From NCBI GenBank assembly GCA_948500755.1, contig CAOOYH010000004.1, positions 1 to 64,000 of the forward strand: 64,000 bases of DNA. The letters run 5' to 3'. Positions within the stretch are counted from its first letter, which is position 1. Each line of letters starts with the position of its first letter. Below are positions 18,549 through 26,938 of this stretch, one piece after another. This stretch comes from an uncultured Lactobacillus sp. GTDB lineage: Bacteria; Bacillota; Bacilli; Lactobacillales; Lactobacillaceae. The notes under the pieces are model-generated. The model saw nothing but the letters and a program-made list of their open reading frames with translations, was not told the DNA's origin and made no database searches. The translations under genes were made by a program, and so were the position numbers.

Positions 18549-19543
18549 ACAAGAAAAAAGATGAATTAAAGCAAATTGTGAATGAGGCAATTGCTAACCA
18601 AGAAGTTCCACACGTTAAGTTAAACAAAATTGGCCCTGATGATGTGGATGTTGATAAATTAACTAAGCCATCTAAAGAAACTCGCCAAGAATACTGGGGA
18701 AAAGGTTTAACTTACTTCGCAATTGGACTCATCATTATTTTGGTAGTCTCAATTATTGGTTTTATTGGAGCTCATGGATTGTCCACTTTCTTTGTAGACC
18801 ATGTTAATGTGTTTCACTTCTTAACTTCTACTGATTGGGATCCAGGTGATGGAAAAAATCACGTAGGAGCAGCAGCAATGATTGTAACTTCATTTGCAGT
18901 AACATTGCTTGCAGCTTTAGTTGCAACACCTTTTGCAATTGCGGTTGCCTTGTTTATGACAGAATATACTTCCAAAAAAGGTGCTAATTTCTTGCAATCT
19001 GTGATGGAACTGTTAGTGGGAATTCCATCAGTAGTTTATGGATTCTTGGGATTGACGATTATTGTGCCAGCTATTCGAACTATTTTTGGTGGAACCGGCT
19101 TTGGGATTTTGGCTGCGACCTTAGTTTTATTTGTCATGGTTTTGCCAACCATTACATCATTAACTGTTGATGCATTAAAGGCAATCCCTAAGCATTTTAG
19201 ACAAGCTTCAGCAGCCTTGGGAGCAACCCATTGGCAAACAATTTATAAAGTGGTGTTACCAGTAGCAACTCCTAGAATTTTGACTGCAGTAATTTTTGGG
19301 ATGGCTAGAGCTTTTGGGGAAGCCTTAGCTGTACAAATGGTAATTGGGAATGCTGTTTTAATGCCACAAAACTTAATCAGTCCATCTGCTACTTTAACAA
19401 GTCAATTAACTAGTCAAATGGGAAACACAGTTATGGGGACATTGCCAAATAACGCTTTATGGTCATTAGCTCTACTTCTTTTAATTATGTCCCTTGTATT
19501 TAACTTTTTGGTCCGCTTAGTAGGAAAGAAAGGACAAAAATAG
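18545..19543 (+). CDS. pstC: Phosphate ABC transporter permease PstC
   Basis: 332-residue permease with a cytosolic N-terminal extension of about 55 residues, six membrane segments and a BPD-type loop (ALGATHWQTIYKVVLPVATP) that meets the ATPase. It is coupled to pstS by a 4-bp overlap and directly abuts pstA. Confidence 0.95.
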   Translation: MNKKKDELKQIVNEAIANQEVPHVKLNKIGPDDVDVDKLTKPSKETRQEYWGKGLTYFAIGLIIILVVSIIGFIGAHGLSTFFVDHVNVFHFLTSTDWDPGDGKNHVGAAAMIVTSFAVTLLAALVATPFAIAVALFMTEYTSKKGANFLQSVMELLVGIPSVVYGFLGLTIIVPAIRTIFGGTGFGILAATLVLFVMVLPTITSLTVDALKAIPKHFRQASAALGATHWQTIYKVVLPVATPRILTAVIFGMARAFGEALAVQMVIGNAVLMPQNLISPSATLTSQLTSQMGNTVMGTLPNNALWSLALLLLIMSLVFNFLVRLVGKKGQK

Positions 19544-20431
19544 ATGAAAGCAAAGCGCAATGATAAGATTGCTACAGGAGTAATTTATTTCTTAGTGGCA
19601 ATTGTAGTTTTGATTTTAGCTGGAATTCTAGGAAATATCTTGATTACTGGGGTTCCTCATATGTCATGGCATTTTTTGAGTTCGGAAGCTTCTTCTTACC
19701 AAGCAGGGGGCGGTGTTAGAGATCAACTCTTCAACTCGATATATTTGTTGATTTTGACAATCGTTATCTCTCTTCCGATTGCTTTAGGAGCCGCAATTTA
19801 TTTGGCTGAATATGCTAGGGACAATTGGTTTACTAATTTGATTAGAACCACGATTGAAATCTTAAGCTCACTTCCATCAATTGTTGTTGGGTTGTTTGGT
19901 TATTTACTTTTTGTTGTTCAATTTGGTTTTGGCTTTTCAATTATTTCTGGTGCCTTAGCTTTAACATTTTTTAATTTACCAATTTTAACAAGTAATATTG
20001 AACAAGCTATCAAGGGGGTTCCAGATTCTCAAAGAGAAGCGGGACTTGCTTTAGGACTTTCCAATTGGAAAATTATCCGGGGAATTGTTTTACCAGCCGC
20101 TCTTCCCGGAATTTTAACGGGAATTATTCTAAGTGCTGGTCGAATTTTTGGTGAAGCTGCTGCTTTAATTTATACTGCTGGTCAAAGTGGATCAACAATT
20201 GATTATTCAAACTGGAATCCTTTTAGCCCAACTAGTTTTTTAAATGTGATGCGTCCAGCTGAAACTCTGGCGGTTCATATTTGGAAGGTAAATACTGAAG
20301 GGATTATCCCAGATGCAACTGTGGTTTCTGCAGCTACTTCTGCTTTACTTGTAATTGTTGTAATTGTGTTTAATTTGGGTGCGCGTGCTCTAGGTAATAA
20401 GCTTTATAAGAAGCTTACAGCCGCAAAATAG
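19544..20431 (+). CDS. pstA: Phosphate ABC transporter permease PstA
   Basis: 295-residue partner permease with six membrane segments and the coupling loop GLALGLSNWKIIRGIVLPAALPG. It begins at the base after the pstC stop. Confidence 0.95.
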   Translation: MKAKRNDKIATGVIYFLVAIVVLILAGILGNILITGVPHMSWHFLSSEASSYQAGGGVRDQLFNSIYLLILTIVISLPIALGAAIYLAEYARDNWFTNLIRTTIEILSSLPSIVVGLFGYLLFVVQFGFGFSIISGALALTFFNLPILTSNIEQAIKGVPDSQREAGLALGLSNWKIIRGIVLPAALPGILTGIILSAGRIFGEAAALIYTAGQSGSTIDYSNWNPFSPTSFLNVMRPAETLAVHIWKVNTEGIIPDATVVSAATSALLVIVVIVFNLGARALGNKLYKKLTAAK

Positions 20432-20440
20432 AGGTGTTTT

Positions 20441-21232
20441 ATGGATATTAAAGAATCATATGTTAAAACATTTCCAAAAGATGAGGTAGCTTTATCTACA
20501 GATAATTTAAGTGTTTTATATGGTGGTAAAGTTCAAAAGCTATTTGATGCTAGTTTGAGCTTTAAGAAGAATACTATCACAGCGCTCATTGGAGCCTCAG
20601 GCTCAGGTAAGTCTACTTTTTTAAGATCATTGAACCGAATGAATGACAAAGTGGCTACCATCAATGGCAAAATCATGTTTCATGGATTAGATGTTAATAA
20701 ACCTAATATCAATGTTTATGAATTACGAAAAAGCATTGGGATGGTTTTCCAAAGACCAAATCCTTTTCCAAAATCAATTAGAGAAAATATTATTTATGCT
20801 TTAAAAGCAGATGGTCAAACTGACAAGCAAGAGTTGGATCGAATTGTTGAAGAAAGTTTACGTGCCGCAGCTTTATGGGATGAAGTAAAAGATAAACTTG
20901 ATAAGAGTGCACTTGCTTTATCTGGAGGACAACAACAACGTTTGTGTATTGCACGCGCTTTAGCTGTTAAGCCCGAGATTTTGCTTTTAGATGAACCTGC
21001 TAGTGCTTTGGATCCAGTTTCTACTTCAAAGTTGGAAGATACGCTTAAACAATTGCGAAGTGAGTACACAATGGTCATGGTTACTCATAATATGCAACAA
21101 GCCTCTAGAATTAGTGACTATACTGCATTCTTTCATTTAGGTCACGTGGTAGAGTATGATAGTACTGCGAATATTTTTACTAATCCAAAGGGTAGTTTGA
21201 CAGAAGATTATATTCAAGGAAGTTTTGGTTAG
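20441..21232 (+). CDS. pstB1: Phosphate ABC transporter ATPase PstB (first copy)
   Basis: 263-residue ATPase with Walker A GASGSGKST (51-59), signature LSGGQQQRL, and Walker B LLLDEPASALDP. It has an ~18-residue N-terminal extension absent from the second copy. Two tandem, divergent pstB genes follow one pstA here, as in several other Firmicutes. Confidence 0.95.
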   Translation: MDIKESYVKTFPKDEVALSTDNLSVLYGGKVQKLFDASLSFKKNTITALIGASGSGKSTFLRSLNRMNDKVATINGKIMFHGLDVNKPNINVYELRKSIGMVFQRPNPFPKSIRENIIYALKADGQTDKQELDRIVEESLRAAALWDEVKDKLDKSALALSGGQQQRLCIARALAVKPEILLLDEPASALDPVSTSKLEDTLKQLRSEYTMVMVTHNMQQASRISDYTAFFHLGHVVEYDSTANIFTNPKGSLTEDYIQGSFG

Positions 21233-21235
21233 AAC

Positions 21236-21994
21236 ATGAATAAAGAAATTGTTACAGCTAAAAATGTTAAGTTGAGCTACGGAAATTATGAAGCGTTACA
21301 TGGAATTGATCTTTCATTTCATGAAAAAGAGCTAACTGCTTTAATTGGACCATCTGGGTGCGGAAAATCCACTTTTTTGCGTTGTTTAAATCGGATGAAT
21401 GACGACATCGAAAATATCAACATTACTGGAGAAATTTTATTTGAAGGTAAAAATATTTACGATCCAAAAATGGATTTGGTAGAGTTGAGAAAAGATGTAG
21501 GAATGGTTTTTCAGCAACCAACTCCCTTTCCTTTTTCTGTTTATAACAATGTTGCTTATGGATTGCGCTTAAGTGGGATTAAAGATAAGGAATTAATTAA
21601 TCAGCGAGTAGAAGAAAGTTTAAAGCAAGCTGCAATTTGGGAAGAAACTAAAGATAATTTAAATCGAAATGCTCAGGCTTTTTCTGGAGGCCAACAGCAA
21701 AGAATTTGTATTGCACGTGCTTTGGCTGTGCGTCCAAAAGTTGTTTTGCTTGATGAACCAACAAGTGCATTAGATCCAATTTCAAGTAGTGAAATCGAAG
21801 AAACTTTGATGGATTTAAAGACTAAGTTTACTTTTATCATGGTTACTCATAATTTGCAGCAAGCAGGACGAATTTCAGATCAAACTGCTTTTTTAATGAA
21901 TGGTAATTTGATTGAAGCTGGTGCCACTGAAGAAATGGTTATTGCCCCTAAAAAACAAATTACAAGTGATTATCTTAACGGTCGTTTTGGTTAA
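21236..21994 (+). CDS. pstB2: Phosphate ABC transporter ATPase PstB (second copy)
   Basis: 252-residue PstB, closer to canonical sequences: Walker A GPSGCGKS, signature FSGGQQQRI, Walker B LLDEPTSALDP. It begins 3 bp after pstB1 ends. Which copy pairs with PstAC cannot be told from sequence. Confidence 0.95.
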   Translation: MNKEIVTAKNVKLSYGNYEALHGIDLSFHEKELTALIGPSGCGKSTFLRCLNRMNDDIENINITGEILFEGKNIYDPKMDLVELRKDVGMVFQQPTPFPFSVYNNVAYGLRLSGIKDKELINQRVEESLKQAAIWEETKDNLNRNAQAFSGGQQQRICIARALAVRPKVVLLDEPTSALDPISSSEIEETLMDLKTKFTFIMVTHNLQQAGRISDQTAFLMNGNLIEAGATEEMVIAPKKQITSDYLNGRFG

Positions 21995-22010
21995 TTTTTG
22001 AGGTAAAATT

Positions 22011-22688
22011 ATGCACGAAATATTTTTAGATGAATTAAAGAAATTAAACACTCAGTTTATGGAAATGGGCGTCTCCGTAAATGATGCTATTGATCACGCT
22101 ACCAGAGCCTTTGTAGATCATGACAAAAAAACTTCTCAAAAAATGGTCGATAATGAAGAGCGTATCCCAGAAGAGTCTTTAGATATTCAAAAAAAGGCTT
22201 TAAAATTGATGGCACTTCAACAACCAGTTGCGACTGATTTTAGAGTGGTAATTAGTATTTTAAAGGCAACTACTGATTTGGAAAGAATTGGTGAAAATGC
22301 CATGAGTATTGCCTGGGAAACTATTCGAGTAAAAGGGAATCCTCGAATTCCTGAGGTGGAAGAAATTATTTCTTCCATGACTCATGATGTGCGTCACATG
22401 CTTATTCAAGTTTTGACTGCTTATGTTCAAGATGATGAAAAGATGGCTAAAGAAGTAGCTGCTAAAGACACTAAGATTGATGAAGCTTATGTTAAAGCTC
22501 GAAAATTAATCGTAGATGGAATCGAAAACGATCCATCTAAGGCCGTCGCTTCATCAAGTTATTTTGTGGTTACTAGATTGCTTGAACGAATTGGAGATCA
22601 TATTGTTAATTTGGCAATGTGGGTTGTTTATAAGACCACGGGTGAGTTGAATGAATTAGTTAATCCAACTGAAGAAAAGACCATTTAA
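22011..22688 (+). CDS. phoU: Phosphate transport regulator PhoU
   Basis: 225-residue protein of two repeated three-helix bundles, each with a metal-cluster motif of the E/D-x-x-x-D type (for example TDLERIGENAMSI and TRLLERIGDHIVNLA). It couples Pst activity to phosphate signalling. It is the last gene of the operon; no PhoPR two-component pair is nearby. Confidence 0.95.
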   Translation: MHEIFLDELKKLNTQFMEMGVSVNDAIDHATRAFVDHDKKTSQKMVDNEERIPEESLDIQKKALKLMALQQPVATDFRVVISILKATTDLERIGENAMSIAWETIRVKGNPRIPEVEEIISSMTHDVRHMLIQVLTAYVQDDEKMAKEVAAKDTKIDEAYVKARKLIVDGIENDPSKAVASSSYFVVTRLLERIGDHIVNLAMWVVYKTTGELNELVNPTEEKTI

Positions 22689-22722
22689 AAAAGAAGTAGC
22701 AATTGCTACTTCTTTTTTGGTC
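22687..22722. terminator. Bidirectional terminator after phoU
   Basis: Symmetrical AAAAAAGAAGTAGC-AATT-GCTACTTCTTTTTT. The last codons (KKK) of the convergent membrane-protein gene lie inside it. Confidence 0.9.
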
Positions 22723-23089
22723 TGTCATGGATAGGGATGCACCCAGCAATAAATAAAACAATCCCAATGAGTAATAGAGAATTTTGTTTAGCAAAATAAC
22801 CTGCATTTCCTAAGATTATCCCGGAAATTAAAATAGCCCAGTCACTAAGTTGGTAAAGTCTTTGCTTTGATGGCAGTTCTTTTAATTCACGGATGATACT
22901 GATGACAGCTTGCATTAAGACGATTAAACTTAGTAAAAACCAAACTACATTTCCTAAAATTCCCCCAAGATTGCCTTTTGCTTGGGCAATACTTTGAATG
23001 CTGAGGAATAAAACCGTAATTCCTAATAATAAAAAGACAATGTTACGCAATTTGTTTAAAATTCTCTGCTTTGCTTCTTGATTATCCAT
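22706..23089 (-). CDS. Small integral membrane protein, 127 aa
   Basis: No family recognised. Four hydrophobic segments, a charged N-terminus (MDNQEAKQRILNKLRN) and a basic tail (IHDRPKKK). AAAGGAG precedes the ATG. It is convergent with phoU and divergent from the rplJ leader. Confidence 0.75.
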   Translation of the reverse strand: MDNQEAKQRILNKLRNIVFLLLGITVLFLSIQSIAQAKGNLGGILGNVVWFLLSLIVLMQAVISIIRELKELPSKQRLYQLSDWAILISGIILGNAGYFAKQNSLLLIGIVLFIAGCIPIHDRPKKK

Positions 23090-23160
23090 AAAATGCTCCT
23101 TTCTTTTTCAAAATAATTAATTCTAACTATAACTTCTACGCAAAAAAATGTAAATAGTGC

Positions 23161-23189
23161 TTGCATCCTACCTAGGAGCTTGTTATACT
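23161..23189 (+). promoter_or_regulatory. rplJ-rplL promoter
   Basis: TTGCAT and TATACT are separated by exactly 17 bp, just upstream of the L10 leader. Confidence 0.75.
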
Positions 23190-23199
23190 ATTTAAAGTA

Positions 23200-23302
23200 A
23201 ATTCTACCTAAGACTCGGGTGGCATGACGCCTCAAAACCCCGCCGAGGCCAGAAGATAATGAAGATTTTAATGCTCCATGTCTTTCGGCATGGAGTTTTT
23301 TT
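23200..23302 (+). promoter_or_regulatory. Ribosomal protein L10 leader with attenuator
   Basis: A structured 5' leader precedes rplJ, with GC-rich kinked-stem segments (ACTCGGGTGGCATGACGCC, CCCCGCCGAGG), the conserved AGAAGATAAT-type stretch and a terminator hairpin CTCCATG-TCTTTCGG-CATGGAG with a T run at 23274-23302. This matches the Firmicutes L10(L8) leader, where excess L10-L7/L12 complex binds and stops transcription. Confidence 0.8.
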
Positions 23303-23378
23303 AGGCCTTTATAGAATTTATTAAATCAAATTGATCTCATGTGAAATTTGATTAAAGTAATTATGGAGGTGAATTCGA

Positions 23379-23891
23379 TTGAGTAAAGCTGCTATTGCTG
23401 AAAAGGAAAAGCTCGTTAACGCTTTTGCTGAAGAACTTAAGTCAGCTAAGGCTATCTTAGTTATTAACTACTTAGGTTTGACTGTTGAAGAAGTAACAAA
23501 CATGCGTAAGGAACTTCGTGATAACGACGTTAAGATGAAGGTTATCAAGAACACTTACTTAAGACGTGCTGCTGCTAAGGCTGGTATTGAAGGTCTTGAC
23601 GATACTTTTGTTGGCCCAACTGCTGTTATCTACACTGATAACGCTGACGACATTACTGAACCTGCTCGTATTGTTTCTAAATACGAAGACGATTTTGATG
23701 TTATTGAAATCAAGGGTGGTATGCTTGAAGGCAAGTTGACTTCAAAGGACGAAATCAAGGAACTTGCTTCAATTCCAGGTCGCGAAGGTTTACTTTCAAT
23801 GCTTGTTTCTGTATTGCAAGCTCCAATCCGCGACTTCGCTTATGCTGTTAAGGCTGTTGCTGAATCTAAGGATGAAGAATCAGCTGAATAA
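23379..23891 (+). CDS. rplJ: 50S ribosomal protein L10
   Basis: 170 residues; the start is TTG after GGAGGTGAA. The N-terminal rRNA-binding part (KLVNAFAEELKSAKAILVINY) and the C-terminal helix that carries L7/L12 dimers are visible. Controlled by the leader upstream. Confidence 0.96.
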   Translation: MSKAAIAEKEKLVNAFAEELKSAKAILVINYLGLTVEEVTNMRKELRDNDVKMKVIKNTYLRRAAAKAGIEGLDDTFVGPTAVIYTDNADDITEPARIVSKYEDDFDVIEIKGGMLEGKLTSKDEIKELASIPGREGLLSMLVSVLQAPIRDFAYAVKAVAESKDEESAE

Positions 23892-23934
23892 TTTATATTA
23901 ATATCTAAATTCTAATTTTTCGGAGGATATATAA

Positions 23935-24297
23935 ATGGCTTTAGATACTGAAAAGATTATTGAAGAATTAAAGGGTGCTTCAATTCTTGAATTGAACGAC
24001 CTTGTAAAGGCTATTGAAGAAGAATTTGACGTTACTGCTGCTGCTCCAGTTGCTGCTGCAGGTGATGCAGACGCAGGTGCTGCTAAGTCAGAATTCGATG
24101 TTGAATTGACTGAACCAGGTCAAGAAAAGGTTAAGGTTATTAAGGCAGTTCGTGACATCACTGGTCTTGGCCTTAAGGACTCAAAGGACCTTGTTGATGG
24201 TGCTCCTAAGAACGTTAAGGAAGGCGTTTCAGAAGACGAAGCTAACGACATCAAGGCTAAGCTTGAAGAAGTTGGTGCTACTGTAACCCTTAAATAG
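23935..24297 (+). CDS. rplL: 50S ribosomal protein L7/L12
   Basis: 120 residues. N-terminal dimerisation helices, an Ala-rich hinge (VTAAAPVAAAGDADAGAA), and the C-terminal factor-binding domain (EKVKVIKAVRDITGLGLKDSKDLV). CGGAGGA precedes the ATG. Confidence 0.97.
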   Translation: MALDTEKIIEELKGASILELNDLVKAIEEEFDVTAAAPVAAAGDADAGAAKSEFDVELTEPGQEKVKVIKAVRDITGLGLKDSKDLVDGAPKNVKEGVSEDEANDIKAKLEEVGATVTLK

Positions 24298-24332
24298 TTA
24301 CTGCCCAACTGGGCGACTATTTAATAAAAATG

Positions 24333-24363
24333 TGGACTCTGCTTTGCAGAGTCCTATTTTTTT
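24333..24363 (+). terminator. Terminator after rplL
   Basis: GGACTCTG-CTTTG-CAGAGTCC followed by TA and a T run. Confidence 0.9.
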
Positions 24364-24378
24364 GCTTAAAATAGATTC

Positions 24379-25239
24379 ATGGCTACTATACATAAAAAAC
24401 AAATATATAAATGGACAATGGCCACTTTGGCAGTTATATCTATCGCGCTAATAATTTTAGATTTTGCTGCTGTTATTAATATCAACAGTCCTACTAATAA
24501 ATGGTATTGGATTAACAATGGAATATTGATAATTTTTGCTATTGATTATTTTTATCGTTTATTTAAGTCAGAAGATAAAATTCAATTTTTTAGTAATAAT
24601 ATTTTTGACTTATTATCAATTATTCCGGTTAGTGTAATTTCATCACTAATGATGTTAATGAATATGGCAAATATTGGCTTATATTTTCGAATTATTCGTT
24701 TAGTAAGATTAGCAGGCTTGTTTGGTAAATTACGCCACATTTTACATACCGACGGCATTTTATATGTGCTTTATTTTAGTATTACATTTATCATGCTAGG
24801 TTCCATTGCAATTTCAATTACTGAGCATATTTCTTTGGATGATGCGTTTTGGTGGGCGATTACGACTGCCAGTACGGTAGGGTATGGAGATATTTCGACA
24901 TCGACAATTTCGCCACATACTTTAATTGGAAAAATTGTAATCCTAGTAATGATTTTAGTTGGGGTGGCAGTAATGGGAATGGTAACTAGTTCTTTGACTG
25001 CTTATTTTGTTAGAAAGAAGATGTGGCCAAAACGTGACAAGAATAGTGATGATATTCGTCTAATTTTAAAGAAATTAGATAATTTAGAGGAGCAGAACAA
25101 GAATTTAGCTCAGCAAAATAAAAAGATGGAAGAGCAAATTCGAAATTTGCAACAAAAGCATGATGCGACAAAGTGGACCGAATTTAAAAATTGGCTCGAG
25201 AAAAAGAAAAGTGAGGATGAGGAAAATGGCGAAAGATAA
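24379..25239 (+). CDS. Voltage-gated-type potassium channel subunit
   Basis: 286-residue protein with six membrane segments. The S4-like helix FRIIRLVRLAGLFGKLR carries regularly spaced arginines, and the pore has the K+ filter TVGYGD at residues 166-171. A long C-terminal coiled coil (EEQNKNLAQQNKKMEEQIRN) probably drives tetramer assembly. It starts 15 bp after the rplL terminator and its 3' end overlaps rsmC by 14 bp. Confidence 0.9.
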   Translation: MATIHKKQIYKWTMATLAVISIALIILDFAAVININSPTNKWYWINNGILIIFAIDYFYRLFKSEDKIQFFSNNIFDLLSIIPVSVISSLMMLMNMANIGLYFRIIRLVRLAGLFGKLRHILHTDGILYVLYFSITFIMLGSIAISITEHISLDDAFWWAITTASTVGYGDISTSTISPHTLIGKIVILVMILVGVAVMGMVTSSLTAYFVRKKMWPKRDKNSDDIRLILKKLDNLEEQNKNLAQQNKKMEEQIRNLQQKHDATKWTEFKNWLEKKKSEDEENGER

Positions 25240-25846
25240 GAATCAAATGTACTTTGCGACTAATCCTGAAGCAGCTCATGATGAACACATAATTGACTAT
25301 CATGTGAATGATATTGATTTGAAGTTTACTACTGATGCAGGTGTTTTTTCAAAAATGCGTGTTGATTATGGCTCAGGAGTATTAATTAAAGCCATTGCGG
25401 GACCTCAGTTTCCTAAGAACAACATTTTGGATGTAGGAACAGGATATGGACCAATTGGATTGTTTGCTGCTAAGTTTTGGCCAGATCAAACAGTCGATAT
25501 GATCGATGTCAATGAACGTGGATTGGCCTTGGCTAAGAAAAATGCAACATTAAATCGTATTAATAATGTTAATATTTATGCTTCTGATGTCTATGAAAGC
25601 GTTGAAGCTGATAAAAAATTTGGACTAATATTAACAAACCCACCAATTAGAGCTGGAAAAAAGGTGGTTTCTGAAATCTTAGCTGGTGCAACTAATCATT
25701 TAGTAACAGGTGGTGTTTTGGTAGTAGTAATCCAGAAAAAGCAGGGCGAGCCTAGTGCGCGTAAGCTGATGAAAGAAACTTATGGTAACTGCGAAATTTT
25801 AGGTCGTGATAAGGGATACTATATCTTAAAATCAGTTAAAAAATAG
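25226..25846 (+). CDS. rsmC: RsmC-like 16S rRNA (guanine) methyltransferase
   Basis: 206-residue class I SAM methyltransferase of the RsmC family, expected to act on G1207 of 16S rRNA. SAM motif I is LDVGTGYGPIG and the catalytic NPP motif is LTNPPIRAG. I take ATG 25226, which follows GAGGAAA; a longer frame from 25160 lies inside the channel gene and is not used. Confidence 0.9.
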   Translation: MAKDKNQMYFATNPEAAHDEHIIDYHVNDIDLKFTTDAGVFSKMRVDYGSGVLIKAIAGPQFPKNNILDVGTGYGPIGLFAAKFWPDQTVDMIDVNERGLALAKKNATLNRINNVNIYASDVYESVEADKKFGLILTNPPIRAGKKVVSEILAGATNHLVTGGVLVVVIQKKQGEPSARKLMKETYGNCEILGRDKGYYILKSVKK

Positions 25847-25903
25847 ATAAGAAAAAAGTGGATGAACCCCTGATGAGAGTGGGATTAGAGTTTGTAAAAA
25901 TTG

Positions 25904-25933
25904 TTGCTTAATCAATGGTATATGCCCTATAAT
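25904..25933 (+). promoter_or_regulatory. Promoter of the 60-aa membrane protein gene
   Basis: TTGCTT and TATAAT with an 18-bp spacer. Confidence 0.65.
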
Positions 25934-25974
25934 GTAAGCGAATACTAAAGATGAAGAAATGAGAGGGCATAACT

Positions 25975-26157
25975 ATGAAAAATCTTATGAAATATATTGT
26001 GGCTGCATTGTTTATTATTGGTGGAATTTTTATGATCGGCTGGATCTTAGGTGATAATGAAACTGCCACTCCTGCAGGTTTAACAGCTTTATATATGATT
26101 GTTGAGGGCATTTTCTTCTATCACTACTTCAGAAATCGTAACATTGGAACTTTATAA
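25975..26157 (+). CDS. Small membrane protein, 60 aa
   Basis: Two hydrophobic segments (residues ~6-26 and ~36-50) joined by a polar turn GDNETATPAG, with a basic tail. No family recognised. It has its own promoter, a good ribosome binding site (GAGAGGG) and its own terminator, so it is a single-gene unit. Confidence 0.75.
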   Translation: MKNLMKYIVAALFIIGGIFMIGWILGDNETATPAGLTALYMIVEGIFFYHYFRNRNIGTL

Positions 26158-26160
26158 TAA

Positions 26161-26203
26161 TTATCCTGACTAGCCAATTTGGGCTAAATCAGGATATTTT
26201 TTT
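26161..26203 (+). terminator. Terminator
   Basis: ATCCTGACTAGCC-AATTT-GGCTAAATCAGGAT, a long stem with small mismatches, followed by a T run. Confidence 0.9.
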
Positions 26204-26252
26204 GCACTTTTTTGGTACTATAGTTAAAAGAACTTTTTGAGGAGAAAATAAT

Positions 26253-26756
26253 TTGTTTTCAAGTGAAGATAAAAAGAAATATATGGAATTAGCCTTAGAG
26301 GAAGCTAACAAGGCCCTCAAGCAAGATGAAGTACCAATTGGGGCAATTGTGGTCGATCCTGATGGAAAAGTTATTGGGAAGGGATATAATCGGCGAGAAC
26401 TAGATCAAGATGCCACTCAACATGCAGAAATGATTGCAATTCGAGAAGCCTGTAAAAATATTGGCCTATGGAGATTAATTGATTGTAGTTTGTTTGTGAC
26501 GCTTGAACCCTGTCCAATGTGTGCTGGAGCGATTATTAATTCTCGGATTAAGGATGTATATTTTGGGGCGATGGATCCTAAAGCCGGTGCATGTGGAAGC
26601 GTAGTAGATCTATTTAGCGTTGAAAAGTTTAATCATCATCCGCATGTGATTCGTGGGCTTTTTCAAGAAAAGTCTAGTCAGATGTTAAAGGATTTTTTTA
26701 GAGAAATTCGTAAGAAACAAAAAGAAGCGAAAAAACAAGTAGAAAAATCAAATTAA
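26253..26756 (+). CDS. tadA: tRNA-specific adenosine deaminase TadA
   Basis: Converts the wobble A34 of tRNA-Arg to inosine. Zinc/catalytic motifs HAE (His57, Glu59) and PCPMC (Cys87, Cys90) are present. The start is TTG after GAGGAGA. The 167-residue length is normal, with a basic C-terminal tail. It precedes the SRP RNA gene, as in Bacillus. Confidence 0.95.
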   Translation: MFSSEDKKKYMELALEEANKALKQDEVPIGAIVVDPDGKVIGKGYNRRELDQDATQHAEMIAIREACKNIGLWRLIDCSLFVTLEPCPMCAGAIINSRIKDVYFGAMDPKAGACGSVVDLFSVEKFNHHPHVIRGLFQEKSSQMLKDFFREIRKKQKEAKKQVEKSN

Positions 26757-26783
26757 ATAGTAGAAAATTATTTCAAAATAAGT

Positions 26784-26789
26784 TATCAT
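26784..26789 (+). promoter_or_regulatory. -10 element of the SRP RNA gene
   Basis: TATCAT about 7 bp before the predicted 5' end of the RNA; no clear -35. Confidence 0.45.
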
Positions 26790-26795
26790 ACTTAT

Positions 26796-26872
26796 TGGGC
26801 AATGTTTGACCTCTGAATTGTGTCAGGATCGGAAGATAGCAGCACTAAGGTCGTTCAAGCATGTGCCTTTTT
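26796..26872 (+). ncRNA. ffs: Signal recognition particle RNA (small, 4.5S-like)
   Basis: The conserved domain IV core GTCAGGATCGGAAGATAGCA is present in the loop of a long hairpin; the outer arms (GGGCAATGTTTGACCT and AGGTCGTTCAAGCATGTGCC) pair with bulges. Small SRP RNA of ~75 nt. Its position between tadA and dnaX is the conserved one. Ends are estimated. Confidence 0.9.
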
Positions 26873-26885
26873 GTTAGAAAATTAC

Positions 26886-26921
26886 AAACTCTTAACTCTT
26901 TCGAAGAGTTAGGAGTTTTTT
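26886..26921 (+). terminator. Terminator after SRP RNA
   Basis: AACTCTTAACTCTT and AAGAGTTAGGAGTT form a long stem, followed by a T run. Confidence 0.85.
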
Positions 26922-26938
26922 ACTTAGGAAAGAGAATT

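Noticed and set aside
26861..26938. Upstream in-frame extension of dnaX
   Set aside because: It runs through the SRP RNA 3' end and its terminator; ATG 26939 has a proper ribosome binding site and matches DnaX starts.
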